A DNA stretch of 64,000 nt from Rhodamnia argentea (Eukaryota > Streptophyta > Magnoliopsida > Myrtales > Myrtaceae): positions 28,147,903 through 28,211,902 of the forward strand of contig NC_063152.1 of NCBI RefSeq assembly GCF_020921035.1, written 5' to 3'. The position numbers and the translations under genes are program-made. The notes beneath the pieces are model-generated. The model had not been told where the DNA came from. It worked only from the letters and a program-made list of their open reading frames with translations, and did no database searches. Shown piece by piece: positions 61,601 to 64,000 of this stretch (its first letter is position 1; each line of letters begins with the position of its first letter).

Positions 61601-64000
61601 TGTGACGCAGCATCAAATCGCGCCAGCAATCTGTTCTCCAACTCTGAAGATTTAACAGAAAACAGGCAAGTTATTATTAGATTTATTTCACTTTAAGATA
61701 TTTAATCCAGGAATTTATAAAAATAACAATACCATTGCAGTAATCCTGGAGGTTAGAAACAGCAACTTCCAGCCCCCGGCTAGCAGTAGCAGTTCCCACT
61801 TCTGAGGACACAGCTATGCCTTGTCTTCCAATATCTTCTTCAGCAAATGACCCTTTACCAGAAAATAATATCATAAATTCTACTTGTTCAAAATGAGGGT
61901 AACAAATAAAAAATACAGGATGGGTATTCAAGGCAAAGTCAATGGCCAAAATGGACGATATAGCTTGATTTTCATCTCCATGGGATGGTGTTGGCACAAA
62001 AATTTTGCAAGACATAAAAAGCGATAGTGATGTATATCAAAATTATTAGAAGGTTCATGCCATGATATTGAATTTTACATCATCTGACTTTCTTTCTCCA
62101 AAAATCTCTTTCCCAAATCCAAGGGAAACTAGGATACTTCATGTACTGAAGTAATTGCACTAAGCTGAACGACCGCACATCCAAGGCAAGACTCATTTAA
62201 TAGTTGCATGTCAATCAAGCACAAGAGATATGACATAATCATTAACTTTGTCGAACGTCCCTATTCTGAAGGTTAAACCTTTCCAACTCTAACCTTATTC
62301 AACTTGTTAAACCTATTCTTTTGCTAATTTTTCATGCTCATGAATTTCACAAACAAAAGCAAGGGCAATTTTTCAATGATTCAGCAAACATTTGTGCCTT
62401 TTAATTTGAGTCTGCGTTGTCATCATCAGGCAAGAGCACTCATAATGGATTGCACAGTAATCCTCTGCTCCCTCTTCCAATTCCGGTAAGAAACAAATGC
62501 ATGACTTTTTGCTAGCCTCAACGTTACTCATTCCTTAAAATGATAGGGCATTCATTTCTCCATTAACTAAAGACATTTCTATTTATAAAACCCCCTTACT
62601 TGGATAGTAGCACACACAACTCATCTATTTTGTTATTATTTTGATTGTGCTTCATGCTTAAAGAAGAACAGCAAAAATGAACAGAGCTGAAGGAACTCAC
62701 TTCACAGGGTAAAGGGGATGATGGCGGATCTAAATAAAAGAAAGAGTTGCCTTAGGAAAGAAGGAGAACACTGGCATACAAATATTTAGTTTAAAAAGCA
62801 AAACTTGGGGGGTTGGTAGTCTCTCTCTCTCTCTCTCTCTCTCTTTGCGCACGCCCATGAACATGTGTTTCAATACATATATGTACAAAGGCACGCAGGC
62901 ATGCAATCACATGATTTTAACAGCAGGAACCACCAGTCAAACAACGAAGAAGGCATCTCAGAAAGCTTTTTGCAGGAATAACATTTCAAAAATAAAAGCG
63001 ACATCGATGCGAGCACTATAATGCTACATGACTGAGATTCCACTTACGCAATTTCTGAGCAATTGAAGCGGCCTCGGCAACACGACTGTCATCAGAGAAA
63101 AGAGGTGAAAGCTCCATTAGATCACCTGGGCTGCTATTAAACTCCATCAGGTACTGCACTATGCAATAGTAATTAATGTTACCAAACTTAATCGGATGGT
63201 ATCTCCATGCAATGGAAGATCAAATAAAATACATGTGGAAATACCTTTATAAGATCTATTGTCTGACTTGCAGTTTCACGTTGAGCATCTGCACTCTAAT
63301 AAATAATGCTAAGTTAGTTAAGATAAGGGGAAGAAAGACTCTTTTCACTTTTCAACGGGTAAGGGTTGAATTGACCATTGAACATGAATTTATACTGTGG
63401 CTGCAGATACAATGACCATTTACACAGCGACATAATTATCCAAGTCTCACCTGAAGATGATCTCCAATTTTTGCAGCAGTCTGCCCAACACTGGAAATTC
63501 GGGAATCCAATCTCGCAAAGCTATCAAACAAGCCATCTACACCTTTTTCAAGCTGAAAAATAGGTCAGGTAGCAAAGCACGGTAAGAGCAACTGAGGTTT
63601 ACGGTCATAATAAAGTCCACAAAGGCCACATGGAACAGACATGGTAGAAGCTCTATCATGCGATAGGAAAATCAATGATAAATTGATTGATTCCAGAAGT
63701 GGGGACAACAAAAGGGCCAAGGCCATCGCACAATGGACCAAGAAATTCAAGAATCACAAATACTTGAATTTGTGTCCCTGGAAACTGAATTTGGACAGCA
63801 ACATGACTCCAGATTATCCTGCGCTTTTTAGTCCTTCAAAATTATTAGAGGACGCTATACTTGACATCATGTCTACGAACCTCAGCGAGTGTCTTACGAT
63901 GCTTGGAATCTTGAACTGAGACCTCCTTCTTGAGATCATAGAGTCGGCCATCAACCTGGAATGCAATACTTGTTTTCAGGTTGATGGGAGAAGATCAAAA
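55662..64000 (-). CDS. SEC10: Exocyst complex component SEC10 (partial; 5' exons beyond the right edge)
   Basis: Twenty-two exons (minus): 63881-63955, 63451-63552, 63245-63295, 63048-63153, 61733-61852, 61552-61643, 60517-60685, 60345-60421, 60128-60226, 59946-60036, 59613-59698, 59357-59530, 58612-58665, 58404-58532, 58189-58281, 57945-58091, 57578-57675, 57246-57330, 56768-56826, 56444-56542, 56279-56362, 55662-55740. All stay in phase: 722 residues to TGA; about 110 N-terminal residues lie outside. Landmarks: [91 protein letters not shown], and the tail [23 protein letters not shown]10 is a core subunit of the exocyst, which tethers secretory vesicles at the plasma membrane. One intron (after ILSQ) starts with GC at 61550-61551; all others are GT-AG. 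Every exon in the window looks intact. Confidence 0.96.
62821..62844. repeat. (CT)n microsatellite in a SEC10 intron
   Basis: Twelve CT units in the intron between exons 63048-63153 and 61733-61852. Confidence 0.93.

Overview
The window is nuclear DNA from a flowering plant, most likely a woody eudicot. The genes are split by AT-rich GT-AG introns, several leaders carry GA/CT microsatellites, and every recognisable product is a plant family. I cannot name the species from sequence alone; a Myrtales-type genome is only a guess. I saw no CRISPR array, tRNA, rRNA, or recognisable virus-like or LTR element.

Layout. 239-2561 (-): a complete nine-exon FCF1 gene (rRNA processing). 4201-12744 (-): a 14-exon Golgi-type GT4 glycosyltransferase like Arabidopsis At4g01210. 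13-19 kb: a transposon-rich stretch with three elements that have clear terminal inverted repeats and TTA/TAA target duplications (PIF/Harbinger type), a family of inverted elements built from short AT-rich repeats, and a broken trehalose-phosphate-phosphatase fragment between two of the elements. 19559-22556 (-): a GT77 rhamnogalacturonan-II xylosyltransferase gene; one of its introns holds an inverted partial copy of the GT4 gene. 23.2-24.5 kb: a LINE tail split by a hAT-type element that carries a PPR gene fragment. 24900-26983 (-): a DUF2358 plastid-type protein. 27673-28560 (-): a class III (GH18) chitinase. 31757-32377 (+): a membrane-associated kinase regulator (MAKR6-like). About 35.0-35.9 kb (-): a second LINE tail. 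38667-39323 (-): a LEA_2/NHL membrane protein. 41966-44653 (-): a group IIc WRKY. 45846-48140 (+): a mitochondrial-type P-class PPR protein. 49424-50686 (-): a group IIe WRKY22/29-like factor. 51.3-53.6 kb: two small DNA transposons. 55662-64000 (-): the exocyst subunit SEC10, entering from the right edge without its first exons.

The genes are ordinary unrelated eudicot genes, not an operon. The order GT4, then RG-II xylosyltransferase, then WRKY22 resembles what I remember of Arabidopsis At4g01210, At4g01220 and At4g01250. GT4 and GT77 are both Golgi-type enzymes, so a shared link to wall polysaccharides is possible but unproven. The most interesting material is in the transposons: gene fragments captured or copied into new places, GGC-rich cores shared by separate Harbinger-type elements, and a head-to-tail double element. 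I found no wholly new biological system.
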